Shown in pieces: positions 9,071 to 18,335 of a stretch of DNA of 64,000 nucleotides. The stretch spans positions 2,170,001-2,234,000 of the forward strand of contig NZ_FSRC01000001.1 in assembly GCF_900129785.1 (NCBI RefSeq). Direction: 5' to 3'. The notes below the pieces were generated by a model. It was not told the DNA's origin, did not search any database, and worked only from the letters and a program-made list of their open reading frames with translations. Position numbers and translations under genes: made by a program. How positions within the stretch are numbered: the first letter of the stretch is position 1; every line of letters starts with the position of its first letter. The DNA is from Algoriphagus halophilus. GTDB lineage: Bacteria > Bacteroidota > Bacteroidia > Cytophagales > Cyclobacteriaceae.

Positions 9071-9772
9071 ATGACCGAAAATACTATCAAAAAATCTGAA
9101 GAATTTGAGGTTTACGTTAGTCCCACAAAGCCCAAAAATGAAAGTAATGATTCAGTTCAATCGCCAAATTATAATTGGTATAACCTTACTTTCAAGAGAA
9201 TTATTGATCTAGGTGGAGCTTTTGGTTTTATGATCTTTTTTGGATGGTGGATGTTTCCTATTGTTGCAATCTTAATCAAATTGGATTCAAAAGGACCTGT
9301 TTTTTTTAAGCAGACAAGAGGAGGAATAAACGGCACAACCTTCAATTGCTATAAATTTCGATCTATGGTTATTGAAGGCAAGGAAAATTTAAAGCAAGCG
9401 ACTAGAAATGATCCTAGGGTAACTAGAGTTGGAAAATACTTAAGAACGACAAGCATTGATGAATTACCCCAGGTCTTGAACGTCATCTATGGGAATATGT
9501 CTATTGTAGGTCCGCGACCTTTAATTGTTTCTCAAAATGAAGAATATTCAAAAAAAATAAAAGGATATGAAAATAGGCATTTGGTTAAACCAGGAATTAC
9601 TGGTTTAGCACAAATTAAAGGTTACCGAGGAGAAACAGTTATCTCCCATTCAATTTATTTCAGATACAAGCTTGATATGTATTACATCAAAAATTGGCAT
9701 CCTTTATTTGATATAAAAATAATGCTATCCACGATAAAATCTTTGTTCCAAGGGGATTCTAATGCTTATTAA
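9071..9772 (+). CDS. Sugar transferase, WcaJ-like (copy 1 of a tandem pair)
   Basis: 233 residues. An approximately 40-residue polar N-terminus leads to one hydrophobic hairpin (about 45-70) and the PF02397 catalytic domain: GPVFFKQTRGGI, CYKFRSMV, TTSIDELPQVLNVIYGNMS, VGPRPL and KPGITGLAQIKGYRGET. The GLAQxKGYRGET ending resembles WcaJ-type glucose or galactose phosphotransferases, but the four N-terminal helices of full WcaJ are absent. The next gene is a close paralogue (most of the catalytic domain identical or similar by eye). Coding sequence is AT-rich. Substrate is unknown. Confidence 0.88.
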   Translation: MTENTIKKSEEFEVYVSPTKPKNESNDSVQSPNYNWYNLTFKRIIDLGGAFGFMIFFGWWMFPIVAILIKLDSKGPVFFKQTRGGINGTTFNCYKFRSMVIEGKENLKQATRNDPRVTRVGKYLRTTSIDELPQVLNVIYGNMSIVGPRPLIVSQNEEYSKKIKGYENRHLVKPGITGLAQIKGYRGETVISHSIYFRYKLDMYYIKNWHPLFDIKIMLSTIKSLFQGDSNAY

Positions 9773-9821
9773 ATAAACCCAATTACTTATGAAAGACTTT
9801 TAAATTCAATTTTCTACAGAA

Positions 9822-10526
9822 ATGAACCAGCTACAACAACTAAATCAGTTTAAAATATTTACTTCAAAATCAATTTTATCGAATGATTTTTTAGAAGATA
9901 ACGATATACAGATGTCTGATCATTTTAATTGGATGAATTTAATATTAAAAAGGGCCATTGATTTATTAGGTGCATTTATTTTTATGGCAACTATCGGGTT
10001 TTGGCTATTTCCTATTATAGCCATCTTGATCAAATTAGAATCTCCAGGGCCTGTATTTTTTCGACAGGAAAGGGGGGGTATTTACAATTCTAGATTTCGC
10101 TGCTATAAATTCCGATCTATGGTAGTAAACAAAGAAGCCGACATCAAACAGGCAACTAAAAATGACCCTAGAATTACAAAAGTAGGAAGGTTTATTAGGA
10201 GAACAAGTATAGATGAACTACCACAAATTTTAAATGTCATTTATGGAAATATGTCATTAGTTGGACCTAGACCTCATCCCATAAAATTAAACGAAATGAG
10301 TGCAGCTACAATTCCAGGGTTTAATAATAGGCATTTAGTTAAACCAGGAATAACTGGACTTGCGCAGGCTAAAGGATATAGAGGTGAAACTCAAACATTC
10401 CACCAAATGTATTTTAGATATAAACTTGACTTACATTATATTAAAACTTGGAGTCCGATTATGGATTTGAAGATAATCTGGATGACTTTTATATCCATTT
10501 TAACAGATAACGAAAATGCCCATTAG
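9822..10526 (+). CDS. Sugar transferase, WcaJ-like (copy 2 of a tandem pair)
   Basis: 234 residues with the same architecture as the preceding gene: polar N-terminus, one hydrophobic hairpin, then GPVFFRQERGGI, CYKFRSMVV, RTSIDELPQILNVIYGNMS, VGPRPH and KPGITGLAQAKGYRGET. The two proteins differ in the N-terminal 40 residues and around the loop after GPRP (LIVSQNEE versus HPIKLNEM), where acceptor or donor specificity may differ. The spacing of 49 bp suggests co-transcription. It probably arose by tandem duplication; no frame damage is seen in either copy. Confidence 0.88.
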   Translation: MNQLQQLNQFKIFTSKSILSNDFLEDNDIQMSDHFNWMNLILKRAIDLLGAFIFMATIGFWLFPIIAILIKLESPGPVFFRQERGGIYNSRFRCYKFRSMVVNKEADIKQATKNDPRITKVGRFIRRTSIDELPQILNVIYGNMSLVGPRPHPIKLNEMSAATIPGFNNRHLVKPGITGLAQAKGYRGETQTFHQMYFRYKLDLHYIKTWSPIMDLKIIWMTFISILTDNENAH

Positions 10527-10604
10527 AAAAAAATCATTATTTTCACTTAGAGAAAAAGCATTTCATTCGAAATGTTTTTTTTTTAGCAAACTCCAATATT
10601 TGAA

Positions 10605-12314
10605 ATGAATTCCATGAAAAAATTCAGCCTTCTATTAATTTTTTTCATTTTTGGGTTCCAATCTTTTTGCCAAAACCTTCCTCTTTCCTTTAGTCAACTC
10701 TACGAATATTTAAGGAGAGAGCAAGTCCAAGGCCATGTTGACAGTTCTCTTAGTTTTAATGTAAGACCAATTGCAATCCCGAAATCATTTCCTAAATACA
10801 ATTCTGCTTATTTAGGAGACTCAACATCAAGATACCCTTACTCACCTTCTTCGTTTCAAAAAAAGAATAGTAAATTAAAACTAACACTAATCCCGATTCA
10901 TTTACTTACGACCTATAATTCATCCATACCAAATGGTTGGGAAAACTCTGAATTACTTTCTAATGTGGGTTTGCAAATTATGGTTTCACCTGGATTTCAT
11001 TTTAACTTTGGAAAGCTTTCGTTTCAATTTAATCCCAACTTCCACTTTGCTCAAAACAAAAGGTTTGAAGAATATCCAACAGAAGCTCCGAATGAGTATT
11101 TCGGCCTTTTGAGAAGAAGTGTTTTCGGAATAGAAAAGCCTGTAAGGTACGGGACGGGTTCAATTTCAAGTTTTAATCTAGGCAATTCCCATATTGGTGC
11201 CTACCTAGGAGGGATATTCCTAGGCGTTTCTTCTGAAAACATTTGGGCAGGCCCGGGACAATTTACTTCCCTTGTCATTAGTGATAATGCTCCTGGCTTT
11301 TACCATTTCAGGCTCCAAAGTACCAGGCCTTTAAAAACGTTTTTAGGTAACTTTGAAGGTATCTATTGGGCTGGACAATTAAATTCATCCAATAAAACAC
11401 ATTTTTCTGATGGCAATTACCAAACTATATTTGGTGAGAAAGAAGAATCCAGTTGGAGGTATTTTACAGGCTTGACTATTTCTTATAGCCCTAAATGGAT
11501 TCCGGGATTCTCATTGGGAGGGACTAGAGGTTTTCAGGTCTATAGAGAGGATATGGAAAATAATTTTAAAGCTTTTTTCCCTTTATTCGCCCCATTCCAA
11601 AAAGAAGAAGAGGGCCTGATTGAAAGCCGGGATTTGAGACAAGATCAAAATGTATCTATCTTTTCCCGATATTTAATTCCTTCTGCTAAGGCTGAAATTT
11701 ACTTTGAATTTTCTAGAAATGATCATCCTCTTAACTGGAGAGATTTACTTCTTAACCCAGAACATAGCCGAGCATTTCAATTAGGTTTTAGTAAATATTT
11801 CAAACTACCTAGCCGATATTCTTTAGGATTCCAAGGAGAAATAACGCAAAGTGAATTTAGTATAAATAATATCGTAAGATGGCCAAATGTACTGGGAATA
11901 AGTAATAGTGGACTAGGATCCTTTGATAATTTCCAAGTGAAACACGGTTGGACCAATGAGGGTCAATTATTGGGAGCCAATACCGGAATCAGTGGCAACT
12001 CCTATTTAATCAAAGTAGGAATCTATGACGGATTTGAGGAAATATCTTTCAAGATAGAAAGATTTCAAAACCAACCTAACTTCTATGAATTTGCCAATAC
12101 AGCAGGAATGGATGTGGATCCCTGGGTAGACAATTCATTTTTTGTGAACTATTCAAATGCATTTGAGAGATTCTTATTTAAAAGCTCCATAGGAATAACT
12201 TCCTCTTACAATTATAATTTCCTAAAAGAAAATCAAAATCAGGACGGGTTTTCAACAGGAACAAACAAGAAAAGTAATTTTTCCTTAAATCTTTCATTGA
12301 TCTATTCTCTTTAA
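10605..12314 (+). CDS. Outer-membrane beta-barrel protein, capsule assembly Wzi family
   Basis: 569 residues with a cleavable signal peptide (MNSMKKFSLLLIFFIFGF, then QSFCQ). The body alternates hydrophobic and polar residues and is rich in Phe, Tyr, Asn and Gly, ending in a beta strand (NLSLIYSL), as in outer-membrane barrels. Motifs such as GNSHIGAYLGG, IWAGPGQF and GLTISYSPKWIPGFSLGGTRGF match Wzi-like proteins of Bacteroidota, which help attach or organise capsule at the cell surface. It follows the tandem transferases by 78 bp and ends at a strong terminator. The ATG at 10614 is an alternative start. Confidence 0.82.
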   Translation: MNSMKKFSLLLIFFIFGFQSFCQNLPLSFSQLYEYLRREQVQGHVDSSLSFNVRPIAIPKSFPKYNSAYLGDSTSRYPYSPSSFQKKNSKLKLTLIPIHLLTTYNSSIPNGWENSELLSNVGLQIMVSPGFHFNFGKLSFQFNPNFHFAQNKRFEEYPTEAPNEYFGLLRRSVFGIEKPVRYGTGSISSFNLGNSHIGAYLGGIFLGVSSENIWAGPGQFTSLVISDNAPGFYHFRLQSTRPLKTFLGNFEGIYWAGQLNSSNKTHFSDGNYQTIFGEKEESSWRYFTGLTISYSPKWIPGFSLGGTRGFQVYREDMENNFKAFFPLFAPFQKEEEGLIESRDLRQDQNVSIFSRYLIPSAKAEIYFEFSRNDHPLNWRDLLLNPEHSRAFQLGFSKYFKLPSRYSLGFQGEITQSEFSINNIVRWPNVLGISNSGLGSFDNFQVKHGWTNEGQLLGANTGISGNSYLIKVGIYDGFEEISFKIERFQNQPNFYEFANTAGMDVDPWVDNSFFVNYSNAFERFLFKSSIGITSSYNYNFLKENQNQDGFSTGTNKKSNFSLNLSLIYSL

Positions 12315-12320
12315 AATAAA

Positions 12321-12352
12321 AAACCCTTCCATATATTTATCGGGAGGGTTTT
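12321..12352. terminator. Bidirectional terminator between the Wzi-like gene and the UDP-glucose dehydrogenase gene
   Basis: AAACCCTTCC (12321-12330) pairs with GGGAGGGTTT (12343-12352) with one mismatch across a 12-base loop. The minus strand continues into TTTTTTATTTT and the plus strand into TTTTACTTTCTT. It lies 7 bp after the Wzi-like stop and about 185 bp after the stop of the convergent dehydrogenase operon. Confidence 0.75.
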
Positions 12353-12536
12353 ACTTTCTTCAAAATTGCCTAAGAGAGATAAAAATTATATTCGTTCTGG
12401 ATTATATAGGCTATTGTAATTCGGTTCCTTAACTTGTAATTTATTTTAGCAGTTTTCTTTAAAGAAACAGATATTCTCAAAGTTTGGAAATCCTTTCAAA
12501 CCATGCTTCAAATTGTTTACTGATCATCGAAAACTA
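12353..12536. other. Intergenic spacer with a short palindrome
   Basis: No gene is visible. The only structure noted is the 14-bp perfect palindrome TTTCTTTAAAGAAA at 12454-12467, of unknown role, in the 3' untranslated region of the minus-strand operon. Confidence 0.4.
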
Positions 12537-13934
12537 TCATGCTTTCCCAATTGCGTAAACTCTAAATCCTATGGTCCTTAGAGCATCGTGGTCCAAAATA
12601 TTTCTACCATCAAAAACTTGAGCTGGTTTCAACATAGAGTCATAGATTTTTTGCCAATCGTATGTTTTAAATTCATCCCATTCTGTTAAAATAGCCACTG
12701 CATGGGAATCTCTACAAGCTCCATAAGGATCAGTATCAATAGAAAGAAGCGATTCGTTTTCCTCCTGGTTTCTGGATTGAAGGTAGTTGATATCACTTTG
12801 AATCTGGGGAGCCTTCACCTTTGGATCAAAAACGTGAACATTAGCCTTTTCGCACAGTAAATGATCTGCAACATAGATGGCTGCTGACTCTCGGGTATCG
12901 TTGGTATCTTTTTTAAAGGCCCATCCCAAAAAAGCTATCTTCTTTCCGCTTACTGTATTGTAAAGGGATTTGATTATTTTTTTTGCAAACCTGCCTTTTT
13001 GGTGATCATTCATCTTGATAACCTGTTCCCAATAATCCGCAACTTCAGTCAATCCATAGGATCTGCTTATATATACCAGATTTAAGATATCCTTTTGAAA
13101 GCAAGATCCACCAAAACCAACAGATGCCTTCAAAAACTTACCACCGATTCGACTATCTGCACCAATAGCGCGGGAAACCTCATCAATGTCTGCTTCAGTA
13201 ACCTCACAAAGCTCAGAAAGCGCATTGATGGAGGATACACGCTGGGCCAGATAGGCGTTAGCCGTCAACTTGGAGAGTTCGGAAGACCATACATTAGTAG
13301 TCAGGATTCTATCCCGAGGAATCCAATGGGAATAAACTCCCACTAAAGCTTCAATAGCCTCTCTTCCACCCTGGGTATTTAGATCACCTCCAATAAGCAC
13401 GCGATCAGCCTTATGCAAGTCTTCTATTGCTGTACCTTCAGCTAAAAACTCAGGATTGGAAAGGATCTGGAATTTCACTCCATTTCCGGCATTGTCCAGA
13501 ATATCCGTTACAGCCTCAGCGGTACGGACTGGAAGAGTTGATTTCTCCACTACGATTTTATCCGTATCAGAAGCAGCAGCGATCTGCCGAGCGCAAAGTT
13601 CTATCCATTTCAAATCCGCAGCCTGTCCCTTACCCTCCCCGTATGTTTTGGTAGGAGTATTCACAGAGATAAAGATCATCTCAGCTTCATGGATCGCCTT
13701 GTCAACAGCCGTGGAGAAAAACAGATTTCTCCCCCTGGCTTCGGCTACTACCTGATCTAAGCCAGGTTCATAAACCGGCAGATTGTCCAGGTTCTCATCA
13801 TTCCAAGCGTCTATTCTGGCTTGGTTAAAATCCACTACAGTTACTTTGATTTCCGGACATTTTTGGGCGATAACAGCCATAGTAGGCCCCCCCACATACC
13901 CTGCTCCAATACAGCAGATTTTTCTGATTTTCAT
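12537..13934 (-). CDS. ugd: UDP-glucose 6-dehydrogenase, eukaryote-like subgroup
   Basis: 465 residues from ATG 13934; the frame extends to a TTG at 13958, but the family start [16 protein letters not shown] begins at the ATG. NAD-binding [12 protein letters not shown], active-site [16 protein letters not shown] with the catalytic Cys, and [15 protein letters not shown] are present. Conserved features ([27 protein letters not shown]) resemble the animal/plant type of UGDH more than the short bacterial Ugd. It oxidises UDP-glucose to UDP-glucuronate, an acidic building block and the precursor for the UDP-xylose synthase at 27178-28110. It is the last gene of the long minus-strand series. Confidence 0.93.
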   Translation of the reverse strand: MKIRKICCIGAGYVGGPTMAVIAQKCPEIKVTVVDFNQARIDAWNDENLDNLPVYEPGLDQVVAEARGRNLFFSTAVDKAIHEAEMIFISVNTPTKTYGEGKGQAADLKWIELCARQIAAASDTDKIVVEKSTLPVRTAEAVTDILDNAGNGVKFQILSNPEFLAEGTAIEDLHKADRVLIGGDLNTQGGREAIEALVGVYSHWIPRDRILTTNVWSSELSKLTANAYLAQRVSSINALSELCEVTEADIDEVSRAIGADSRIGGKFLKASVGFGGSCFQKDILNLVYISRSYGLTEVADYWEQVIKMNDHQKGRFAKKIIKSLYNTVSGKKIAFLGWAFKKDTNDTRESAAIYVADHLLCEKANVHVFDPKVKAPQIQSDINYLQSRNQEENESLLSIDTDPYGACRDSHAVAILTEWDEFKTYDWQKIYDSMLKPAQVFDGRNILDHDALRTIGFRVYAIGKA

Positions 13935-13939
13935 AAATG

Positions 13940-14281
13940 TTAAATTGCAACTCCCCAATATAAAAACCTAAGTTCATCTATTCCTTCATTATGTAGAGAA
14001 TGAAGAACGCCTGCGGGGATTTCTAATAGTAAGCCATTGTAAATTTTAATATCCTCTCCTCCAACGCGATATGTACCTTCACCATTTAGGAAATAAAAAT
14101 ACTCAAACATTGTAGGATGCATATGCTCTTCGCAAGATTCATCTGGTTGAAAAACACCAATTGCAATTTGAGTCAATGAATTGTCAAGCTCATCATTCTT
14201 TTTAAAAACTAGCTTTTTTCCAAAGCCATGAGCATTATCTACAGGAACTAAACTCTTTAAATCTACACAATAATTAGACAT
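13940..14281 (-). CDS. Small cupin-domain protein
   Basis: About 113 residues from ATG 14281, which overlaps the upstream epimerase stop by 8 bp; an upstream in-frame start at 14335 lies inside the epimerase gene and is unlikely. The single cupin domain has metal-site motifs: [19 protein letters not shown] (cupin motif 1, His and Glu ligands) and [11 protein letters not shown] (motif 2 His). It may be a sugar isomerase/epimerase or a regulator or partner of the neighbouring epimerase. Which one cannot be decided from sequence. Five bases separate it from the UDP-glucose dehydrogenase start. Confidence 0.75.
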   Translation of the reverse strand: MSNYCVDLKSLVPVDNAHGFGKKLVFKKNDELDNSLTQIAIGVFQPDESCEEHMHPTMFEYFYFLNGEGTYRVGGEDIKIYNGLLLEIPAGVLHSLHNEGIDELRFLYWGVAI

Positions 14282-15251
14282 TTTCAGTGACTTTGATCTG
14301 ATCAAGTATCCAATTATATGTTTTCTCAACACCATTTCTTAATGGGATTGAAGGGGCCCACCCCAATTTTTCTTTGATTAGTTTATTATCGGAATTTCTA
14401 CCTTTTACACCGGTCGGACCTTCAATATTTTTTATAGACAAATCTTTGCCAGATATGTCCATTACTAATCTGGTAAAGTTTTGAATAGAGATCATTTCTT
14501 CGGATCCAATATTTACTGGTCCGGCAAAGTCTGATTCCATTAATCTTCTAATACCATCAACACATTCATCAACAATCAAAAATGACCTAGTCTGGGTTCC
14601 GTCTCCCCAAACCTCTATAACATCCCCATTCTGTGCCATTGCTACTTTTCTGCAAATGGCAGCAGGAGCTTTTTCTCTACCACCTTTCCAGGTTCCCTGT
14701 GGTCCGAATATATTATGAAACCTGCCAATTTTTGAATTGAAACCATGGTTTCTATTGTAGGTTAAATATAAACGCTCACTAAACAGTTTTTCCCATCCAT
14801 ATTCACTATCTGGAGCTGCTGGATATGCACTATCCTCAGAACATTTAGGATTGTCTGGATCCATTTGATTGTATTCGGGATACATACAGGCGGAAGAAGA
14901 ATAAAAGACATTCTTAACTCCCTTTCTCTTCATTTCTTCAAGAACATTCAAATTACAAAGCGCACTATTATGCATAATATCGGCATCATTGTCACCCGTA
15001 AATACAAAGCCTGCTCCTCCCATATCAGCTGCTAGCTGATAGATTTCATCCAGATCAGAAGTTACTACCTGCTTTACCAAATTAACATCCCGTAGATCTC
15101 CTAAAACAAATTCATCTGAATTCGTATTACCATACTCATTCTCTTTGATATCTACCCCACGAACCCAATAACCTTCACTCTTTAATCTGTTTACTAAATG
15201 TCCGCCGATGAATCCACCAGCACCACAAACTAATGCTTTTTTCATAATCAT
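14274..15251 (-). CDS. NAD-dependent epimerase/dehydratase, GDP-mannose 3,5-epimerase-like
   Basis: 325 residues. Extended SDR with GAGGFIGGHL at residues 9-18, Ser-Ser-Ala in FYSSSACMYPEYNQ, and catalytic Tyr/Lys in SEYGWEKLFSE. The block IGRFHNIFGPQGTWKGG, followed by REKAPAAICRKV, is diagnostic of the GME group known from plants and some bacteria, which converts GDP-D-mannose to GDP-L-galactose/L-gulose. Context fits a nucleotide-sugar supply role in the polysaccharide. Its ATG overlaps the upstream stop as ATGA, implying translational coupling. Confidence 0.85.
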   Translation of the reverse strand: MIMKKALVCGAGGFIGGHLVNRLKSEGYWVRGVDIKENEYGNTNSDEFVLGDLRDVNLVKQVVTSDLDEIYQLAADMGGAGFVFTGDNDADIMHNSALCNLNVLEEMKRKGVKNVFYSSSACMYPEYNQMDPDNPKCSEDSAYPAAPDSEYGWEKLFSERLYLTYNRNHGFNSKIGRFHNIFGPQGTWKGGREKAPAAICRKVAMAQNGDVIEVWGDGTQTRSFLIVDECVDGIRRLMESDFAGPVNIGSEEMISIQNFTRLVMDISGKDLSIKNIEGPTGVKGRNSDNKLIKEKLGWAPSIPLRNGVEKTYNWILDQIKVTENV

Positions 15252-16027
15252 TTATTTAATTTAAGTTTATAATTTATTAAATCTTTTACTCCGTAAAATG
15301 CGAATTTTGGTACGATGCTCACATACCTTTTGTAGAGTCTTTTTGGTTCTACACTTAATCTGAATAACCACTCCAACCCCGACTTTTGGATCCATTTTGG
15401 GGCTTGCTTAACATTACCAATATGAAAATCGAATGCAGCACCAACTGTAATTAAAAAATCCACTTGCGTAAATTGTGAAAGATATTTGGCGAACTTCTCC
15501 TGCTTTGGACTGCTAATCCCAACCCAAACAATATTTGCACCCGAAGAGTTTATTAGATCGGAAATAGACTCATAGTCATAATCTTTGACATCCATAAATG
15601 GAGGACAAAACGTCCCTACTACATTATTATTTTCAAACTTCTCACTACATGCCTGTTTTAATTTATCAGCTACCCCTTCCATACCTCCACAAAAAAAATG
15701 TTTAATATTTGTGTTACATGATTTGACCATCATAGCTTCAAAAAAGTCCGGCCCATAGCACCTCTCCATAGCTTTTGCTCCTTTAGCCCTTCCTACCCAT
15801 ACTCCAGGCATACCGTCAGGCAAATTGATATAAAACTCATTTAAAACCTTGTTGAAATTTGCATCTGTTTTTGCTTCCATGATGCCATGTGCACCTGTTG
15901 CACTGATGCACCTGTTTGTCCCGCTACTCTCCCTGTGAATAATCTCTGACAAAACAAGATCAACAGCTGAATCAAATCCATCTTTAAAAAGTGGTATATC
16001 TACCACAGTAATAGCTCTATTTATCAT
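15248..16027 (-). CDS. WecG/TagA/CpsF family glycosyltransferase (GT26)
   Basis: 259 residues. Typical GT26 features: SATGAHGIMEAKTD, INLPDGMPGVWVGRAKG, RCYGPDFFEAM, HFFCGGMEGVADKL, VWVGISSPKQEKFA and VGAAFDFHIGNVKQAPKWIQKSGLEWLFRL. Known members transfer ManNAc, ManNAcA or glucose to undecaprenyl-PP-linked GlcNAc or similar at the membrane face. In this locus it could act second, after the WecA-like enzyme. Start ATG 16027 overlaps the upstream gene by 4 bp (ATGA). Confidence 0.92.
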   Translation of the reverse strand: MINRAITVVDIPLFKDGFDSAVDLVLSEIIHRESSGTNRCISATGAHGIMEAKTDANFNKVLNEFYINLPDGMPGVWVGRAKGAKAMERCYGPDFFEAMMVKSCNTNIKHFFCGGMEGVADKLKQACSEKFENNNVVGTFCPPFMDVKDYDYESISDLINSSGANIVWVGISSPKQEKFAKYLSQFTQVDFLITVGAAFDFHIGNVKQAPKWIQKSGLEWLFRLSVEPKRLYKRYVSIVPKFAFYGVKDLINYKLKLNK

Positions 16028-17193
16028 GACTGGTCCATTGCTAGTTTAAAGGCACTTATGTGAATTCGGGCGCACTCAGACACATCGTATTTTTCTAAAG
16101 CTTCGCACTTATTTAATTCTCCTATTCTCTCTATTTCATTTTGGTTCAAACTAAGTTGTATAAGATAATCTACAGCCTTATCCAAATCGTCTAACTGATA
16201 TAAACAGCCATTCTCCATATCTTTTACCACCTCAGAAATTGCACCAACATCAGAAGTCACTATAGGCAATGAAGAAGCCATTGATTCCAAGATGACCGTG
16301 GGCACTCCTTCTGCTTTGGAAGACAATAAAAACACATCAAACGCAGATAAATAATCTGATATCTCAAACTTAGGTATTGAAACAGTAAGGAAGCCATCTC
16401 TACCTAAGCCTTTAGCTTCTATCAGGTCAATTACATTACTTTTGTAGTAAGTCCATTGGGATTCTGTCTTATTTCCGATGACCCTGAAAAACACACCGTC
16501 TTTACCAGCTTTTTGCTTAAATCTATCGCATATTTTTACAAAATTTTCATGGGCCTTTTGCCTGTTTTGATTCCCGATAGTGCCGATCAGAAAAGCATCA
16601 TTCGGAACATCTAAATAGCCACGCATCATTTTTTTTTTGTCTTCATCGAATTTGAATGAATTGCAATCAACAGGTGGGTAAAACGGTATCAAATTGTTGA
16701 ATTTTGCAATATCTCCATGTTCTTTTGCTATTTGCAAACCTGTCGTCATGATCACATCCGAATGTTTCTTAACGAAGGGTGACAAAAGGTTTCGCAACCA
16801 CTTAGGTGCAAAATTACTTAATAACTGCCACACAACTGGTTTATTGCTACGATTGGCAGCTATAGCACCTTGGATATTAAATAGACCACAAAGCTGGACC
16901 AAGTCAATCTTATTACTAACAATTACTTCCTGAATAAACTTTATATCAGAAAAAAAATTAGTAAAATATTGAAAATGAATGGCTAAGTTTAATGACTTTC
17001 TCGGCCTGTGCAATTCTCGATTGATGACTTTTATTCCCTTCTCTTTCAACCTTCTTGTTCCAGTCCCATTTGGGTCAGGAGTTAATACAATGTATTGATA
17101 TCCCGCTTTTTTAAGAGAATCATTTAATCTGAAAATCTGATTATGAGGCCCACCAAAAGTTGGAGTCAGAATTATAGCTAGAATATATTTCAT
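16024..17193 (-). CDS. Glycosyltransferase family 4 (GT-B)
   Basis: 389 residues. Starts with an N-terminal glycine-rich acceptor loop (LTPTFGGPHNQIFRL) and has the C-terminal nucleotide-sugar domain: IGTIGNQNRQKAHENFV, DVFLLSSKAEGVPTVILESMA with the EX7E motif, and PIVTSDVGAISEVV. It is a retaining cytoplasmic glycosyltransferase for repeat-unit assembly; donor and acceptor are unknown. Its start shares one base with the upstream stop and its stop overlaps the GT26 start, so it is embedded in the operon. Confidence 0.9.
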   Translation of the reverse strand: MKYILAIILTPTFGGPHNQIFRLNDSLKKAGYQYIVLTPDPNGTGTRRLKEKGIKVINRELHRPRKSLNLAIHFQYFTNFFSDIKFIQEVIVSNKIDLVQLCGLFNIQGAIAANRSNKPVVWQLLSNFAPKWLRNLLSPFVKKHSDVIMTTGLQIAKEHGDIAKFNNLIPFYPPVDCNSFKFDEDKKKMMRGYLDVPNDAFLIGTIGNQNRQKAHENFVKICDRFKQKAGKDGVFFRVIGNKTESQWTYYKSNVIDLIEAKGLGRDGFLTVSIPKFEISDYLSAFDVFLLSSKAEGVPTVILESMASSLPIVTSDVGAISEVVKDMENGCLYQLDDLDKAVDYLIQLSLNQNEIERIGELNKCEALEKYDVSECARIHISAFKLAMDQS

Positions 17194-18332
17194 TAGTTTT
17201 TTAGTCTCATTAAATCTTTCAAAAAATGAATATTTTCAAGCGATTTCTCCACCATTACGTTAGGGGTTACTTCTGCAATAAACCTTTGATCATTACCAAT
17301 AGATAATTCGTAAATGCTATTTTTAATTTTATCAGTCCCCAAATAACTTTTATTCAAAGGGACACATGCGTCAGGATGAAGTTTTACATCAAAGGCCAAG
17401 TCCTCAAGCTTCCTGTGGTAAGCCAGAAACAATAAGGGCAATGAAGAAATATAGCCTAACATCGCTGAATGATATCTAGAAGCGATAAAGCCACCTCTAC
17501 ATTCTGCAATTTCATTTAAGGTGGAGATTGGATTATAATTAAAGTTAGACAGTGCCACTCTACTCTCAGAGAATATACCAATAAGTCTATTAAAAAGAAG
17601 ACGAGAGATATCCACATCTGACTCTCTTTCACCACCTCTAATAACAAATATTTTAACCTTCAAATTTGCATTGGCTACCATTGCCTTATTAAGCCCATCA
17701 AAGACCTGATCCTGATAGAGTTGATTTAAATCTTCTCCTTCGGCATTATAATAATGCAAGGGAGTCAAAGAAACTCCTATTAGGCTTGAATCAATCTCAG
17801 AACGGCTCAAGGGCAATAATGCAGCCAAATCAAAAGTCAAAAAAGTATTACTTGATACCATTCCCAAGGTTTTAATTTCTTCATAGGAAGCCATATCTCT
17901 TACCGTAGTAAGATTAGATAATCTAATTGCAGCTTGGGTCAATACTTTCGTAAAAGAATATTTAAACGGTCCCAATCCATTTCCAATCAAACATACTTTT
18001 TTACCGGAGATTCTTGCCAAGGTAAAAATACCCAAATAACGGAAAAGGTATCGTACATGTCGAAGATACCTAGAAAACACATAATCATCATGGAAATGAG
18101 TACCACCACATAAAATAACAAAATCTGAATTTTTAAGAGATGATAAAATTTGCTTAACACCAGGCTTAACAATTTTAACGGGAAAGTTAAAAAAATAATC
18201 AGAACTACTTCCCTTAGACACCAGTTCGATTCTAAAATCCGAATTAACATTCAATTGAGTAAGCAACCCATATAACATTGCTTCATCTCCAGTATTATGA
18301 CCACCAAAGTGACCTAATATTAAAAGATTCAT
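17193..18332 (-). CDS. Polysaccharide pyruvyl transferase family protein (PF04230)
   Basis: 379 residues. N-terminal LGHFGGHNTGDEAMLYGL and the middle CGGTHFHDD and GNGLGPF loops, plus the C-terminal ASRYHSAMLGYISSLPLLFLAYHRKL with the conserved His, match the family that adds ketal-linked pyruvate from PEP to sugars (CsaB, WcaK, GumL relatives). Some members do not use pyruvate, so the assignment is by family. In this locus pyruvylation would add negative charge to the polysaccharide, complementing glucuronate and sulfate. It lies 3 bp downstream of the sulfotransferase gene. Confidence 0.85.
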   Translation of the reverse strand: MNLLILGHFGGHNTGDEAMLYGLLTQLNVNSDFRIELVSKGSSSDYFFNFPVKIVKPGVKQILSSLKNSDFVILCGGTHFHDDYVFSRYLRHVRYLFRYLGIFTLARISGKKVCLIGNGLGPFKYSFTKVLTQAAIRLSNLTTVRDMASYEEIKTLGMVSSNTFLTFDLAALLPLSRSEIDSSLIGVSLTPLHYYNAEGEDLNQLYQDQVFDGLNKAMVANANLKVKIFVIRGGERESDVDISRLLFNRLIGIFSESRVALSNFNYNPISTLNEIAECRGGFIASRYHSAMLGYISSLPLLFLAYHRKLEDLAFDVKLHPDACVPLNKSYLGTDKIKNSIYELSIGNDQRFIAEVTPNVMVEKSLENIHFLKDLMRLKN

Positions 18333-18335
18333 AAT

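Noticed and set aside
12321..12536. Possible invertible promoter region, as in Bacteroides capsule loci
   Set aside because: The inverted repeat is a terminator with T runs; no pair of recombinase-type inverted repeats flanking a promoter was seen here or in other gaps of the locus, and no invertase gene is in the window.
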